A stretch of 64,000 bases of DNA from Solen grandis (GCA_021229015.1 CM037788.1:42889774-42953773); one strand, 5' to 3'. Positions 23,620 through 35,028 are shown, counted from the first letter of the stretch. Made by a program: numbers and translations. Notes: generated by a model from the sequence alone, not told the origin.

Positions 23620-24840
23620 TTTAGCTCACCTGAGCACGAAGTGCTCAAGGTGAGCTTTTGTGATCACCCTGCGTAAGTCGTCGTCCGTCGTCAACAATTT
23701 ACTTTAAACAACATCTCTGAAACCGCTGGACAGAATTTGATTAAATATGGCAGGGATGTTCCTTGGGTGAACCTCCACAAATGTTGCTAAAATTAACTTG
23801 ATCCATGTGGAACTCTGGTTGCCATGGCAACGGAAAGAAAAAAAATATGAAAACTTTTAAAATCATCTCCTTCAAAACTATTGGCCAGAATTCAAAATAT
23901 TTTGGTACAATGTTCCTTGGGTAACCAAGATTGCTAAATTTATTCCGATCCATAAAAAAATATGGCCGCCATGGGCGGGGCTAATTTGCCTTATATGTAT
24001 ATAGTGAAATCTTTAATCGGCATCTTCTCTGAAACCGCTGGACAGAATTTGATTAAATTTGGCAGGAATGATCCTTGGGTATAGCTTCACAAAATGTTAA
24101 AATTATTCTGATCCATAAAAATCATGGCCGCCATGGGCGGAGCTAAATTGCCTTATATGTGTATAGTGAAATCTCTAAATGACATCTTCTCCGAAACCGC
24201 TGGACAGAATTTGATTTAAGTTGGCAGGGATGATCCTTGGGTGAAGCTTCACAAAAGTTGCTAAAATTATTTCGATCCGTACAAAAATGACTGTCATGGG
24301 CGGGGTTAATTTACCGTATATTTTTATAGTGAAATCGTAAAACTACATCTCCTCTGAAATCACTGGACAGAATTTGATTAAATTTGGCAGGGATGATCCT
24401 TGGGTGAAGCTTCACAAAATTTGCTAAGATAATTCCGATCCATAAAAAATACATGGCCGCCTGGGCCGGGGCTAATTTGTCTTATAAGTATATAGTGAAA
24501 TCTTTAAACCAGATCTCCTCTGAAACCGCTGGTCAGATTTTGATTTAATTTGGCAGAGATGATCCTTGGGTAAAGCTTCACAAAAGTTCCTAAAATTATT
24601 CCGATCCATAAAAGATATGGCTGCAAGCGGCAGGACTAATTTGCCTTATATGTATATATTGGAAAGTTAAAATGACCTCTCCTCTGAATCTGCTGGATAG
24701 AATTTGATAAAAAATGCAGGGATCATCTCCTTCAAAACTACTGACCAGATTTCAAAATGTTTTAAAATAACATGTTGTTCCTTGGGTAACCCTATTCTCA
24801 GGTGAGCGTTCCGGGGATGTCATGGCCCTCTTGTTTTCTT
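23620..24840 (+). repeat. Dispersed repeat with a hairpin head and ~165-bp internal units (in intron)
   Basis: It starts with a near-perfect hairpin (23623-23656: AGCTCACCTGAGCAC, loop GAA, GTGCTCAAGGTGAGCT) and ends near 'caggtgagcgttcc' and 'atggccctcttgtt'. The interior is six or so tandem units with 'ctctgaaaccgctggacaga', 'ccttgggt.aagcttcaca', 'attccgatccataaaa' and 'atggccgccatgggcggggc'. Related to 350-1370. Non-coding. Confidence 0.75.
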
Positions 24841-24961
24841 TTCTTCTGTTTTAATTCTGGATACCTGTTACATCTATCCACTGGAAAACATCTCTTAATG
24901 TCCTTGTTAAATCAGACCACAATCAAAATTTCAGTAATATGATCATTAAAGAGAAACATAC

Positions 24962-26864
24962 AGTGGCATAAAGGGGACATGGAAGATATTTTTTTATATT
25001 ACGTGCGCACGTAGTAGCTTTTACGTGCGCACGTAGTAGCTATTACATGCGCAAGTAGTAGTGGTGTTTGGGATTTCAAATTAACCAGAATTTGGATTAG
25101 CATGGTTATTTTATCAAGATGAAAAGTAATTTAACATAATATTTCTGAAACAAATGTCTGGATATCAAAGTGTAAAAAAGTGTAACATCACCTGAGTTTG
25201 AATCACTCAAATACACTTTATTTTTTTCACTCTAAGATCTTCATTTCTTTAACAAATCTAGATTTAACTTCAAGACAATGTTAGTGTCCATGAGATAAAA
25301 TATTTGAAATCAGTGTTTATGGCTGTAATATTTAAATGAATATTGGTATATCTGATATGTAAGTCTTAGAATTATTTCCTTTGAATTATTGAAGCTAAAT
25401 TTTCACTTTATTCTCTTCTCGTTCATTCACATCATTTTAACTCACTTAATAAGAAGCAATGTTTATGTCTACAAGGCCTCAGCTAAATTTAATTATACTT
25501 AAAATGCCACTTTTACAGTTTCAGACTCTATCAATTTCATTTATCAAGCATAAGGGCAGTGAGGTCCAGTCGTAGGTTACCATTATATGACAATGGAACT
25601 GAATTTTGGGAGTTCAAACACCAATTTGGGCAAGAATATGTCATAGCCTTACACGGTTCAAGTAATGGCCAAATCCAAGAACTACTGACAAAGAACTTTT
25701 TTAATTAAATAGATGCTTAAACTAATAAGCAATCTTTTTGGAGCTTTAAACTTTGGTGGCATAAAATGGATATATATATATATAATGATAACCATTGTGT
25801 GCAAACTTGATAGCTTCTAGATGCACATGCAGTAGCTATCACTTGCACAAGTGATAACTATGTCTAAGCATACGATAACCTTATTTACCACGTGCAAACG
25901 CAATAAATACTGCATGTGAACATTGTAGCTACTGCATGCATATGCGAAAGCTACTGCATGCGAACACAGTGGTTATTGCATGGGACGTGATATAAAAATT
26001 ATCTTCCATGTCTCCTTGATGCCACTATTTGATATTAATTTAATGGTGCAATTATACAAGGAAAATATATGATATGCAAAAAAGGGGGGCATTTTTACTA
26101 CTTTACCTGTCCCAAAAATATACTTAGTTTTGCTAACAACAGTGTAATAGTCATCCATTTCATTTTATAAGTTGATTGTAGCTTGTGTAAAATCTAGTTT
26201 ACAAAAGCTGCTATTTACTATTTCTCTTCTTCGAGCATTTGTGAAAAGTGCTTTAACATGTATAGATGGATAGTTTTTCATGCAGCTTGTTGCTTATGAA
26301 GATGTATCAACACGCAAACTAAGACTGTAAACATTGTATAATGTCTGTTGTATTAAAAGCTTCATATCATTTTATTGTTCTGATTGCAACAATATGCAAG
26401 TCATTTCCTTTTGTAAAGTTTATCAAAAGTTTCATTTTACTAGTATTTACTTCATCAAATGTTAGTTTTGTTTTAAGTAACCCTACAACCTTTAACATCC
26501 CTAGTGACACACAGAGCCGGATCCAGGAGTTCGGGTTAGGGGGCGTATTTTATAAAAAAAATACAGGCAGTAACAATGCAATCAGCTTGCCGCTTTGCCA
26601 GGGCCGTTATAAGGGTGTAGTTCCGGTTGGACTAGGCATCTTGGGGAATTCCTGTGCGATTTTTTTTTAAAATCAAAAGCTGTAGAAAACTGCAAAACTA
26701 GTGTAAAACTACTACGTGCGCACGTAGAGCTACTATGTGCGCACGTAATACCCACTACGTGCGCACGTAATACCTACTACGTGCGCACCTAATAACTACA
26801 ACGTGCGCACGTAATATAAAAAAATATCTTCTATGTCACCTTTATGCCACCGTAGAAACATTAT
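24962..26864. mobile_element. TIR element(s) with 12-bp palindromes spaced 21-22 bp apart
   Basis: The left end (from 24962, 'agtggcataaagg' then 'gacatggaagata') is the inverse of the right end (to about 26864, 'atcttctatgtcacc' then 'tttatgcc'). Just inside each end lie palindromes ACGTGCGCACGT or one-base variants: 25001, 25023, 25045 on the left; 26714, 26735, 26757, 26779, 26801 on the right. A third, more diverged inverted end sits at about 25990-26024, with a decayed palindrome array before it (25800-25985), so two related elements may be nested or adjacent. No transposase is seen. It lies in the intron between EGF 2 and the first CCP exon. Confidence 0.75.
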
Positions 26865-27312
26865 AACTAACAAAAGAAAAAAAAAAAGAATAAAGCGGAC
26901 AAATTCTCCTTGATGATAAAAGCATGTAATGGAACCGCCGTTCTTGTTTAATTTAACTGGACGCGTATGAAAATAAGTTGTCAGAAAAACTAAAGAACAA
27001 GAAATAAAACAACAACAAAAACATGATGATTTTCTAACTTTTTTTTTATTTTCATTCTTTATCAATCATATATACACTTTTGACGATTGTTTGATACTGA
27101 TATACATTAAAATTTATTCGATTAATAACATGCAATAATTAAAATACAAAATGTTTTGCTTCTTTCACGAAAGGAACTTTCAGATTCAGTGGGAACATTT
27201 CAAAGGGTATTTTTTTTCTTCAAAAACCCTTAACTCTGTAACGTGGTCATGTATCGAAAAGTTATATTTAATTTCAAAGATAGGCTAGATTCTCAACCTA
27301 TCAACGTTGTAG
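26865..27312. other. Intron sequence, unassigned
   Basis: AT-rich intron remainder before the CCP exon. No repeat or gene recognised. Confidence 0.5.
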
Positions 27313-27490
27313 GTTTGCACGGAACCGGCATCAATTACGAACGGAAACATCACGGGAACAGGTCTACAGCCCGGAGACACAAGGACATATACATGTGATA
27401 CCGGCTATACCCTGGACGCTGATACAAATGTCCGGACGTGCCAGGTGAATGGGACTTTCAGTGGCACAGGGAGTTTCGAATGTGTAGCGG
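27313..27490 (+). CDS. CCP/sushi domain exon (phase 0-1)
   Basis: Acceptor 'aacgttgtag', donor 'G|gtgagcga'. It encodes VCTEPASITNGNITG, then TYTCDTGYTL, VRTCQVNGTF and FECVA. Cysteines at exon residues 2, 28, 43 and 57 match a CCP module; the usual Trp near the end is replaced by Phe (NGTF). It differs in sequence from both arrays and is the only CCP exon starting in phase 0, matching the phase-0 end of EGF exon 2. N-glycosylation sequons are present (NIT, NGT). Confidence 0.88.
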
Positions 27491-28034
27491 GTGAGCGATT
27501 TCCACACTGTCCTGCATCTTATTTCACACACTGGATCTCTCTTCAATAATTTTATAATGCTGAACTTGATCAATATCATACTTAAGTTATTGCGTACAGT
27601 CACATTATGCTTCAGGGTTAATATAAAAATATGCTATCAACAACCTTTTACTTGATCAGTTTGGATATGTTAACAAACCCAACTTCTGACACAATAAATA
27701 TGTAGCAAGTTGGACGATGCTTGTTAATGGCGTCTCTCTAAGTGTCTAAGTTCTGAGTACGCTACCAAATTAACTTGAAGGACTCCAAATGAATATTAAG
27801 TGTGATAAAATTATCATAATGGTAAAATAAACTTTTGAACAACATTTAATCAAATACTAAAGCAGTAGATCCTACAATAAAAATAAAACAACAATAAATT
27901 AAGATATTCTATCATAATAATACATATATTCTAGTATTCTGCGCATTTGTTCTACCCTAAACACGAATGCTTTAATACATGTATATATATATATATATTC
28001 ATCAGTGTTTCTGTACTTTATTAACACTAGACTT
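27491..28034. other. Intron sequence, unassigned
   Basis: AT-rich intron with a short TA run near 27980-28000. Nothing else recognised. Confidence 0.45.
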
Positions 28035-28160
28035 CACGTGAGGAAGCCTTCCAGCTGGATTGCGGTAGGTCGGTGGTTCTACCCGGATGCCTCCGTGCAT
28101 ACGAGGTCTTCCTCCATCTGTAATTAGCTGGACGTCGCTATATGAATGAAATACCGTCGA
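28035..28160 (+). mobile_element. SINE, left part, interrupted by another SINE
   Basis: A + oriented copy of a SINE body ('ccagctggattgcggtaggt' and following), lacking the tRNA head. It stops at 28160 in the motif 'gaaataccgtcga' and resumes at 28411 with 'gaaataccgccga', then the family tail 'gacggtaaactcaaata' to about 28455. The 13-bp repeat on both sides is the target-site duplication of the inserted SINE. Confidence 0.75.
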
Positions 28161-28410
28161 CTTGACTTGACTATTTGAGTTTACCGTCGCTTCGACAGTA
28201 TTTCAGTCATATAGCGACGTCCAGCTAATTACAGGTGGAGGAAGACCCCGAATGCACGGAGGCATCCGGGTAGAACCACCGACCTACCGCAATCCAGCTG
28301 GATTCCTAACATGAAAATCCGAATGACCCTGCTGGGATTCGAACCCACGCGGTGAGGGGCTGAGTGAGTGTAAAAGTCAGCGACTTTACCCTCTCGGCCA
28401 CGGAGGCCCC
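28161..28410 (-). mobile_element. tRNA-derived SINE inserted inside an inverted copy of itself
   Basis: On the minus strand it begins at 28410 with a tRNA-like head: A box TGGCCGAGAGGGTAAAG, B box GGTTCGAATCCC. The body matches the interrupted + copy, and the tail ends 'gacggtaaactcaaata' plus 'gtcaagtcaag'. It is 250 bp long and flanked by an imperfect 13-bp target-site duplication (28148-28160 and 28411-28423, one mismatch). Insertion in inverted orientation creates an inverted repeat of about 110 bp arms, a potential intronic hairpin. Confidence 0.8.
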
Positions 28411-28798
28411 GAAATACCGCCGAAGCGACGGTAAACTCAAATAATCAAGTCAACACTATACTGAAGTGCCGTACCCAGATCTGCTGATACACAAAGTCCT
28501 GAAAAATGTACAAAGAAGCTCTAAGAAAATAAATTATTATAAGACTTCAAATGAATTTCATTAAAGGAACAACAATGCGCAGTCTGAATAGCTTGTGAAT
28601 GAATAATCAAATTAGAATAATCATAGAACGAATATAATAGGGTGTCTCTTACAAGAATCAAATAAAAATGGAGCCCCGCATCTTAATATCGCTGAGCTTA
28701 TATACTAAGCGCTGCCTACGTCTAGCATTTCGGGAAACTACGGAATACTATTAGGGCCACTTTAAAATCACATTTTTCTTTGTAAGTCGGCAATGTAA

Positions 28799-28910
28799 CG
28801 GTACGATACGAGACCACGATGGTACTATACGACCCACGGCGGGCGGTACGACAGGAGATCGCGACGGTACGATACGGGATCACGACGGTACGATACGATA
28901 TCACGATACC
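28799..28910. repeat. Short minisatellite, ~5 units of 21-24 bp
   Basis: Units of the form 'ggtacgatacg.gatcacgac' repeat about five times with substitutions. GC-rich relative to the intron around it. Confidence 0.75.
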
Positions 28911-29171
28911 ACGAAACTAGTAACGTGCGTGACAAAATTCATTTATGATTATTATATTATAATCATGGTTACCCTTGACATTAGTAAAATACGTTATCAA
29001 TTTTTTTTATAGGATTCAGTAAACTAAATGTTATTCTTTTCTTAATTTCGGAAAAAATCATAACTCAAACAAATGAATCAGAAATAAGCTCCATTAAACG
29101 ATTAAATACACAAATACACAATTCCAAATCATGAAATTGATGGAATTGTAAAGATGAGGTAATGTGTATTC

Positions 29172-29173
<2 letters not shown>

Positions 29174-29215
<42 letters not shown>
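29174..29215. repeat. (TA)n microsatellite
   Basis: Uninterrupted TA dinucleotide repeat of about 21 units within the intron. Confidence 0.95.
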
Positions 29216-29216
<1 letters not shown>

Positions 29217-30214
29217 TAACTCTTATAATTAATAAGAATTTACAAAAAGTGAGAAAAATGTCATGAACTAATTGTGGTTTACATACTTGTTGGACAAAAA
29301 AGCAAACACATTCCAAATTAAACCTTGAAACACCAGTTTAATAAATAGCATTCACAATTTCAAGTTGTGTAAAATACACGTGCACTAGTTATGCTATTAT
29401 GCACTCAGAAACTCCTATTAATGGAGAAGAGTAGCTAAGTCGCCTTCTATTTCATAAATATCCAAAGACAACACAGTGAACCTTTCTATGTGACATAGCA
29501 AGTACACAAAAATGGTGTTCGTCACAGAAAAAAAAAATCATATTCATATTCAGACTGCTATACACAGGAGTTAAAAAGTATTGCTTTCGATTATCAGTAA
29601 GTTATAAAGAAATAAATATCTGATGATTTTCATTTGGTAGGCTAGTTTCCTCTATATTTTCGGTAACGTTTTAAGTATGACTGGTATAATTTAAAATCTG
29701 AAGAAAAAAAATATTGTAAAAAAAAAGAAGAAATCAAACAATATGATACAAAAGGACACCAAAATACTTAGAATTGCTCAAAATGATTAATTCTCCCACT
29801 AAAATACGTCTACAACTGATACTTTAAGCTTGAAGAGTCCCATTCGGATGGCTAAACCGCGCATCCTTCATTAAATCGCAGTCTGCAAATGCAATGCGAT
29901 TTTCGTAAGATTACTGTAAATTGATTTTTTTTCTTCAGAATTTCTTTATATGTTGATTTTAGATATTATTTAGTGTGTTTAAATGATAAATATATTGTTT
30001 GCTTCAGGGACATTTTCATGTTTGAACATTAATTGAAGTTGACAACTTAACATGCTGGGGATATTGCATAGATATACAAATATATATTTGAAAATGTCAA
30101 CTCAAGATATAGTCGCGACATTCTCAGGAGATCATATAAGGATATCAGAAACAATACATCGGCCCTACATCCAACCAATATCAATAAACTTATGTCCGGT
30201 ATTTGGTATTGTTC
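29216..30214. other. Intron sequence, unassigned
   Basis: AT-rich, with no exon-like or repeat structure that I recognise. Confidence 0.4.
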
Positions 30215-30462
30215 CTATATATCCTTGCAAGCTGGACAGCTGGTTCTCATCTTGTTTAATTTCACAATGTTACCGATAGGTTTCACACACAACTTAGCAA
30301 CGGAATAGTCGAGCGCGGTGTCTTTACGGCAATTATTTTCAGTATATAAGCATTCAGTCATATACGGCTTGATTACCTCGCATATAGTACGACAACATGT
30401 CCATAAATATGAGTTATAAACGTAAATCTGCATGCTCATCCTAAAGGTATTACAAAGGTTAC
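30215..30462 (-). CDS. Cysteine-rich antisense open frame, possible terminal exon
   Basis: On the minus strand a possible acceptor ('aatacctttag|G', near 30441) leads into an open frame with TCCRTICEVI, MTECLYTENNCRK, KLCVKP and SCPACKDI, then TAG. Eight cysteines within about 70 residues is unusual for random AT-rich sequence. No upstream exon, homology or polyadenylation signal was identified, so this is speculative. It lies antisense in the intron just before array A. Confidence 0.2.
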
Positions 30463-30478
30463 TAAATGCCAATCAAGA

Positions 30479-30536
30479 AAGTATAGAGTGTTAAAGTAAT
30501 GGGCAATGGGAAACGACTGCCACATGCACAATAAAT
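30479..30536 (+). pseudogene. Array A unit 0: 3' exon fragment
   Basis: Matches the last ~55 bases of an array-A CCP exon ('gtaatgggcaatgggaaacg', then 'actgccacatgcac', 'aataaatg') with substitutions, followed by a normal 'gtaag' donor and array-type intron. The 5' two thirds of the exon are missing, so it marks the decayed left edge of the array. Confidence 0.8.
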
Positions 30537-30789
30537 GGTAAGTTTTAAAATCTGTGCATTTTTGTTAAAATGTGTGTATATGTCATTGTTAAATACAGTA
30601 TTTTTAAATGACGTATTACTTCAATTTGACTTTAGAAGTACACCGTTTAGATGTTTAATGTACAATATTTTCATGATGCGATTAAAGGTTTGTTATGATT
30701 TTTATGAATTCTTATTCCTCTTCGTATGTTGCGACTAAAACATTGATTATTATAAGGTCCATCGTGATTCGATTTTACATTTTGATCAG

Positions 30790-30969
30790 ACTGTGGGGAT
30801 ACTCTCCCATCTATAACTGACGGCACGATAGTCCTGGCAACGCCTGGTCAGACAACCTTTGGATCTACTGCCAATGTGACTTGCAACACAGGATATACGG
30901 CCAACCAAGAAACTATAGAGTGTCAAAGTAACGGACAATGGGAAACGACTGCCACATGCACAATAAATG
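30790..30969 (+). CDS. CCP exon A1 (180 bp, phase 1-1)
   Basis: Intact: acceptor 'ttttgatcag', donor 'G|gtaagctt'. It begins CGDTLPSITDG and ends TATCTIN, with all four cysteines and the Trp. It differs from later copies by CGDTL in place of CEDNL, fitting an edge copy that has diverged. Confidence 0.92.
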
Positions 30970-31222
30970 GTAAGCTTTAAAATCTGTGCCTTTTTGTTAA
31001 AATGTGTGTATATGTCATTGTTTAAATACAGTATTTTTAAATGACGTATTACTTCAATTTGACGCTAGATGTACGCCGTATAAATGTTTAATGTACAATA
31101 TTTTCATGATGCGATTAATGGTTTGCTAGGATAATTAGGAATTCTTATTCCTATTCGTATGTTTTGACCAAAACATTGGTAATTATGAGGTCCATTGTGA
31201 TTCGATTTTACATTTTGATCAG

Positions 31223-31402
31223 ACTGTGAGGATAATCTCCCTTCTATAACTGACGGCACGATAGTCCTGGCAACGCCTGGTCAGACAACCTTTGGATCTA
31301 CTGCCAATGTGACTTGCAACACAGGATATACGGCCAACCAAGAAACTATAGAGTGTCAAAGTAACGGACAATGGGAAACGACTGCCACATGCACAATAAA
31401 TG
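31223..31402 (+). CDS. CCP exon A2 (180 bp, phase 1-1)
   Basis: Intact, begins CEDNLPSITDG, with canonical acceptor and GT donor. From residue 9 on it is identical to A1 as far as I can read. Confidence 0.92.
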
Positions 31403-31654
31403 GTAAGCTTTAAAATCTGTGCATTTTTGTTAAAATGTGTGTATATGTCATTGTTAAATACAGTATTTTTAAATGACGTATTACTTCAATTTGACTTTAG
31501 AAGTACACCGTATAGATGTTTAATGTACAATATTTTCATGATGCGATTAATGGTTTGCTAGGATAATTATGAATTCCTATTCCTATTCGTATGTTGGGAC
31601 CAAAACATTGATTATTATGTGGTCCATACTGATTCGATTTTACATTTTGATCAG

Positions 31655-31834
31655 ACTGTGAGGATAATCTCCCTTCTATAACTGACGGCACGATAGTCCT
31701 GGCAACGCCTGGTCAGACAACCTTTGGATCTACTGCCAATGTGACTTGCAACACAGGATATACGGCCAACCAAGAAACTATAGAGTGTCAAAGTAACGGA
31801 CAATGGGAAACGACTGCCACATGCACAATAAATG
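31655..31834 (+). CDS. CCP exon A3 (180 bp, phase 1-1)
   Basis: Intact, with GT donor (G|gtaagc). Followed by the first type-b1 intron ('gacataacccgaatcta', 'gttgggacc', 'tgtggtccatactg'). Confidence 0.92.
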
Positions 31835-32086
31835 GTAAGCTTTAAAATCTGCGCATTTTTGTTAAAATGTGTTTATATTTCATTGTCATATACAGTATTT
31901 TTAAATGACATAATTCTTAAGTTTGACGTTAGACATAACCCGAATCTATATTTAATGTACAATATTTTCATGATGCGATTAAAGGTTTGCTAGGATAATT
32001 ATGAATTCCTATTCCTATTCGTATGTTGGGACCAAAACATTGATTATTATGTGGTCCATACTGATTCGATTTTACATTTTGATCAG

Positions 32087-32268
32087 ACTGTGAGGATAAT
32101 CCCTTCTATAACTGCGGGACGATAGTCCTGGCAACGCCTGGTCAGCAACCTTTGGATTACTGCCAATGTGACTTGCAACAGGATATACGGCCAAAAGAAA
32201 CTATAGAGTGTCAAGTAACGGACAATGGGAAACGACTGCCACATGCACAATAAATGGCAGCTTTAAAA
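32087..32268 (+). pseudogene. CCP exon A4, with several 1-bp losses
   Basis: The exon is recognisable end to end but lacks single bases at several sites (for example 'gataatcccttc', 'actgcgggacg', 'gtcagcaacc'), which break the frame. The donor reads 'G|gcagc', that is 'gcaagc' less one A. Probably assembly error rather than true decay. Confidence 0.75.
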
Positions 32269-32505
32269 TCTGCGCATTTTTGTTAAATGTGTTTATATTT
32301 CATTGTCATATACAGTATTTTTAAATGACATATTACTTAAGTTTGACGTTAGATGTACACCGTATCTATATTTAATGTACAATATTTTCATGATGCGATT
32401 AATGGTTTGCTATGATTTTATGAATTCTTATTCCTAATCGTATGTTGCGACCAAAACATTGATTATTATGAGGTCCATCGTGATTCGATTTTACATTTTG
32501 ATCAG

Positions 32506-32677
32506 ACTGTGAGGATAATCTGCCCTTCTATAATGACGGCACGATATCCTGGCAACGCTGGTCAGACAACTTTGGATCTACTGCCATGTGATTGCAACAC
32601 AGGATATACGGCCACCAAGAAACTAAGAGTGTCAAAGTAACGGACAATGGAAACGACTGCCACATGCACAATAAATG
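32506..32677 (+). pseudogene. CCP exon A5, with several 1-bp losses
   Basis: Recognisable from 'ACTGTGAGGATAATC' to 'ATAAATG', about 8 bases short. Donor 'ggaagc' has lost one base, so GT or GC cannot be decided. Confidence 0.75.
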
Positions 32678-32902
32678 GAAGCTTAAAATCGCGCATTTTT
32701 GTAAAATGTGTTTATATTTCATTGTATATACAGTATTTTAATGACATAATTCTTAAGTTTGACGTTAGAAACCCGAACTATATTAATGTACAATATTTAT
32801 GATGCGATAAAGGTTGCTGGATAATTATGAATTCCTATTCCTATTGTATGTTGGACCAAAACTGATTTTATGTGGCCATTTGATGATTTTACATTTGATC
32901 AG

Positions 32903-33070
32903 CTGTGAGGATAATCTCCCTTCTATAACTGACGGCACGATAGCTGGCAACGCTGGTCAGACAACCTTTGGATCTATGCCAATGTGCTTGCAAACAGGTA
33001 TACGGCCAACCAAGAACTATAGGTGTCAAAGTAACGGACATGGGAAACGCTGCCACATGCACAATAAATG
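32903..33070 (+). pseudogene. CCP exon A6, with several 1-bp losses
   Basis: The first base is lost ('cagctgtgagg'), with other losses throughout. Donor 'G|gcagc' again fits a GC donor less one A. Followed by a type-b2 intron. Confidence 0.72.
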
Positions 33071-33295
33071 GCAGCTTTAATCTGCGCATTTTGTAAAATG
33101 TGTTTATATTCATTGTCATATCAGTATTTAAATGACTATACTTAAGTTTGACGTTAATGTACACCGTATCTATATTTAATGTACATATTTCTGATGCGAT
33201 TAATAGTTTGCTATGATTTTGAATCTTATTCCTATCTATGTTGCGACCAAAACATTGATTTATGAGGTCCATCGTATTCGATTTTCTTTGATCAG

Positions 33296-33462
33296 ACTGT
33301 GGGATATCTCCCTTCTATAACTGACGCACGATAGTCCTGCAACGCCTGGTCAGACACTTTGGATCTACTGCCAATGTGACTTGCAAACAGGATTAGGCCA
33401 ACAAGAAACTATAGAGGTCAAAGTAACGGACAATGGAAACGACTGCCACATGCACAATAATG
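33296..33462 (+). pseudogene. CCP exon A7, with several 1-bp losses
   Basis: Recognisable along its length, about 13 bases short, frame broken. Followed by a type-b1 intron. Confidence 0.72.
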
Positions 33463-33703
33463 GAAGCTTTAAAATCGCGCATTTTTGTTAAAATGTTTTA
33501 TATTTCATTGTCATATACATATTTTTAAATGACATAATTTTAAGTTTGACGTTAGAATAACCCGAATCTATATTTAATGTACAATATTTTCATGATGCGA
33601 TTAAAGGTTTGCTAGGATAATATGAATTCCTATTCTATTCGTATGTTGGGACCAAAACATTGATTATTAGTGGTCATACTGATTCGATTTTACATTTTGA
33701 TCA

Positions 33704-33874
33704 ACTGTGAGGATATTCCCTTCTATAACTGACGGCACGATAGTCCTGGCAACGCCTGTCAGACAACTTTGGATCTACTGCCAATGTGACTTGCAACAGG
33801 ATATCGGCAACCAAGAAACTAAGAGTGTCAAAGTAACGGACAATGGGAAACGACTGCCACATGCACAATAAATG
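33704..33874 (+). pseudogene. CCP exon A8, with several 1-bp losses
   Basis: The acceptor has lost its G ('gatcaactg'). The donor is complete and reads G|gcaagc, a GC donor, and is followed by a type-b2 intron. Confidence 0.75.
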
Positions 33875-34114
33875 GCAAGCTTTAAAATCTGCGCATTTTG
33901 TTAAAATGTGTGTATATTTCATTGTCATATACAGTATTTTTAAATGACATATTACTTAAGTTTGACGTTAGATGTACACCGTATCTATATATAATGTACA
34001 ACATTTTCATGATGCGATGAATAGTTTGCTATGATTTTTATGAATTCTTATTCCATTCTATTGCGACAAACATTATTTATGAGGTCCATCGTATTCGATT
34101 TTACATTTTGATCA

Positions 34115-34279
34115 ACTGTGAGATATCTCCTTCTATAACTGACGGCACGATATCCTGGCAACGCTGGTCAGACAACCTTTGGATCTACTGCCAATGTGAT
34201 TGCACACAGGATATACGGCACAAGAAACTATGAGTTCAAAGTACGACAATGGGAAACGACTGCCAATGCACAATAAATG
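34115..34279 (+). pseudogene. CCP exon A9, with several 1-bp losses
   Basis: Same pattern, about 15 bases short. Donor 'G|gtagc' fits GT. Followed by a type-b1 intron. Confidence 0.72.
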
Positions 34280-34514
34280 GTAGCTTTAAATTGCGCATTT
34301 TGTTAAATGTGTTTATATTTCATTGTCATATACAGTATTTTTAAATGACATAATTCTTAAGTTTGACGTTAGACATAACCGAATCTATATTTAATGTACA
34401 ATATTTTCATGATGCGATTAAGGTTTCTAGGATATATGAATTCTATTCTATTCGTTGTTGGACAAAACATTGATTATTATGTGGTCATACTGATTCGATT
34501 TTACATTTGATCAG

Positions 34515-34690
34515 ACTGTGAGGATAATCTCCTTCTATAATGATGACGGACGATAGTCCTGGCAACGCCTGGTCAGACAACCTTTGGATCTACTGCCAAT
34601 GTACTTGCAACACAGGATATACGGCCAACCAAGAAACTATGAGTGTCAAAGTAACGACAATGGGAAACGACTGCACATGCACAATAAATG
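34515..34690 (+). pseudogene. CCP exon A10, with a few 1-bp losses
   Basis: Less damaged: 176 of 180 bases, with an extra 'tga' near the start ('aatgatgacgg'). Donor 'ggaagc' is ambiguous. Confidence 0.75.
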
Positions 34691-34892
34691 GAAGCTTTAA
34701 AATCTGGCATTTTTGTTAAAATGTGTTTATTTTCATTGTCATAACAGTATTTTTAAATGACTATTACTTATTTGACGTTAATGACCCGTATCTTATTTAA
34801 TGTACAATATTTTCTGATGATTAAGTTGCTAGATTTGATCTATCTCTGTTGACCAACATGATTATTATGGTCATCTATTCATTTACTTATAG

Positions 34893-35028
34893 TGGTAATT
34901 CCTCTTAACTGACGCTAGTCCTGGCACGCCTGTCAGACAACTTTGGATCTATGCAGGATTGCACACGGTATAGGCACAGAATATGTGTCAAAGTACGACA
35001 TGGAACGACTGCCCATGCAAATAAATGG
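34893..35028 (+). pseudogene. CCP exon A11, heavily eroded
   Basis: Only about three quarters of the bases remain; 'ctggcacgcctgtcagacaa' and 'ataaatgg' still identify it. The erosion affects exon and intron equally. Confidence 0.65.

Noticed and set aside
26341..26670. 109-residue open frame in the intron
   Set aside because: Low-complexity start and a repeat-like 'agccggatccagg' segment; no domain and no splice context.
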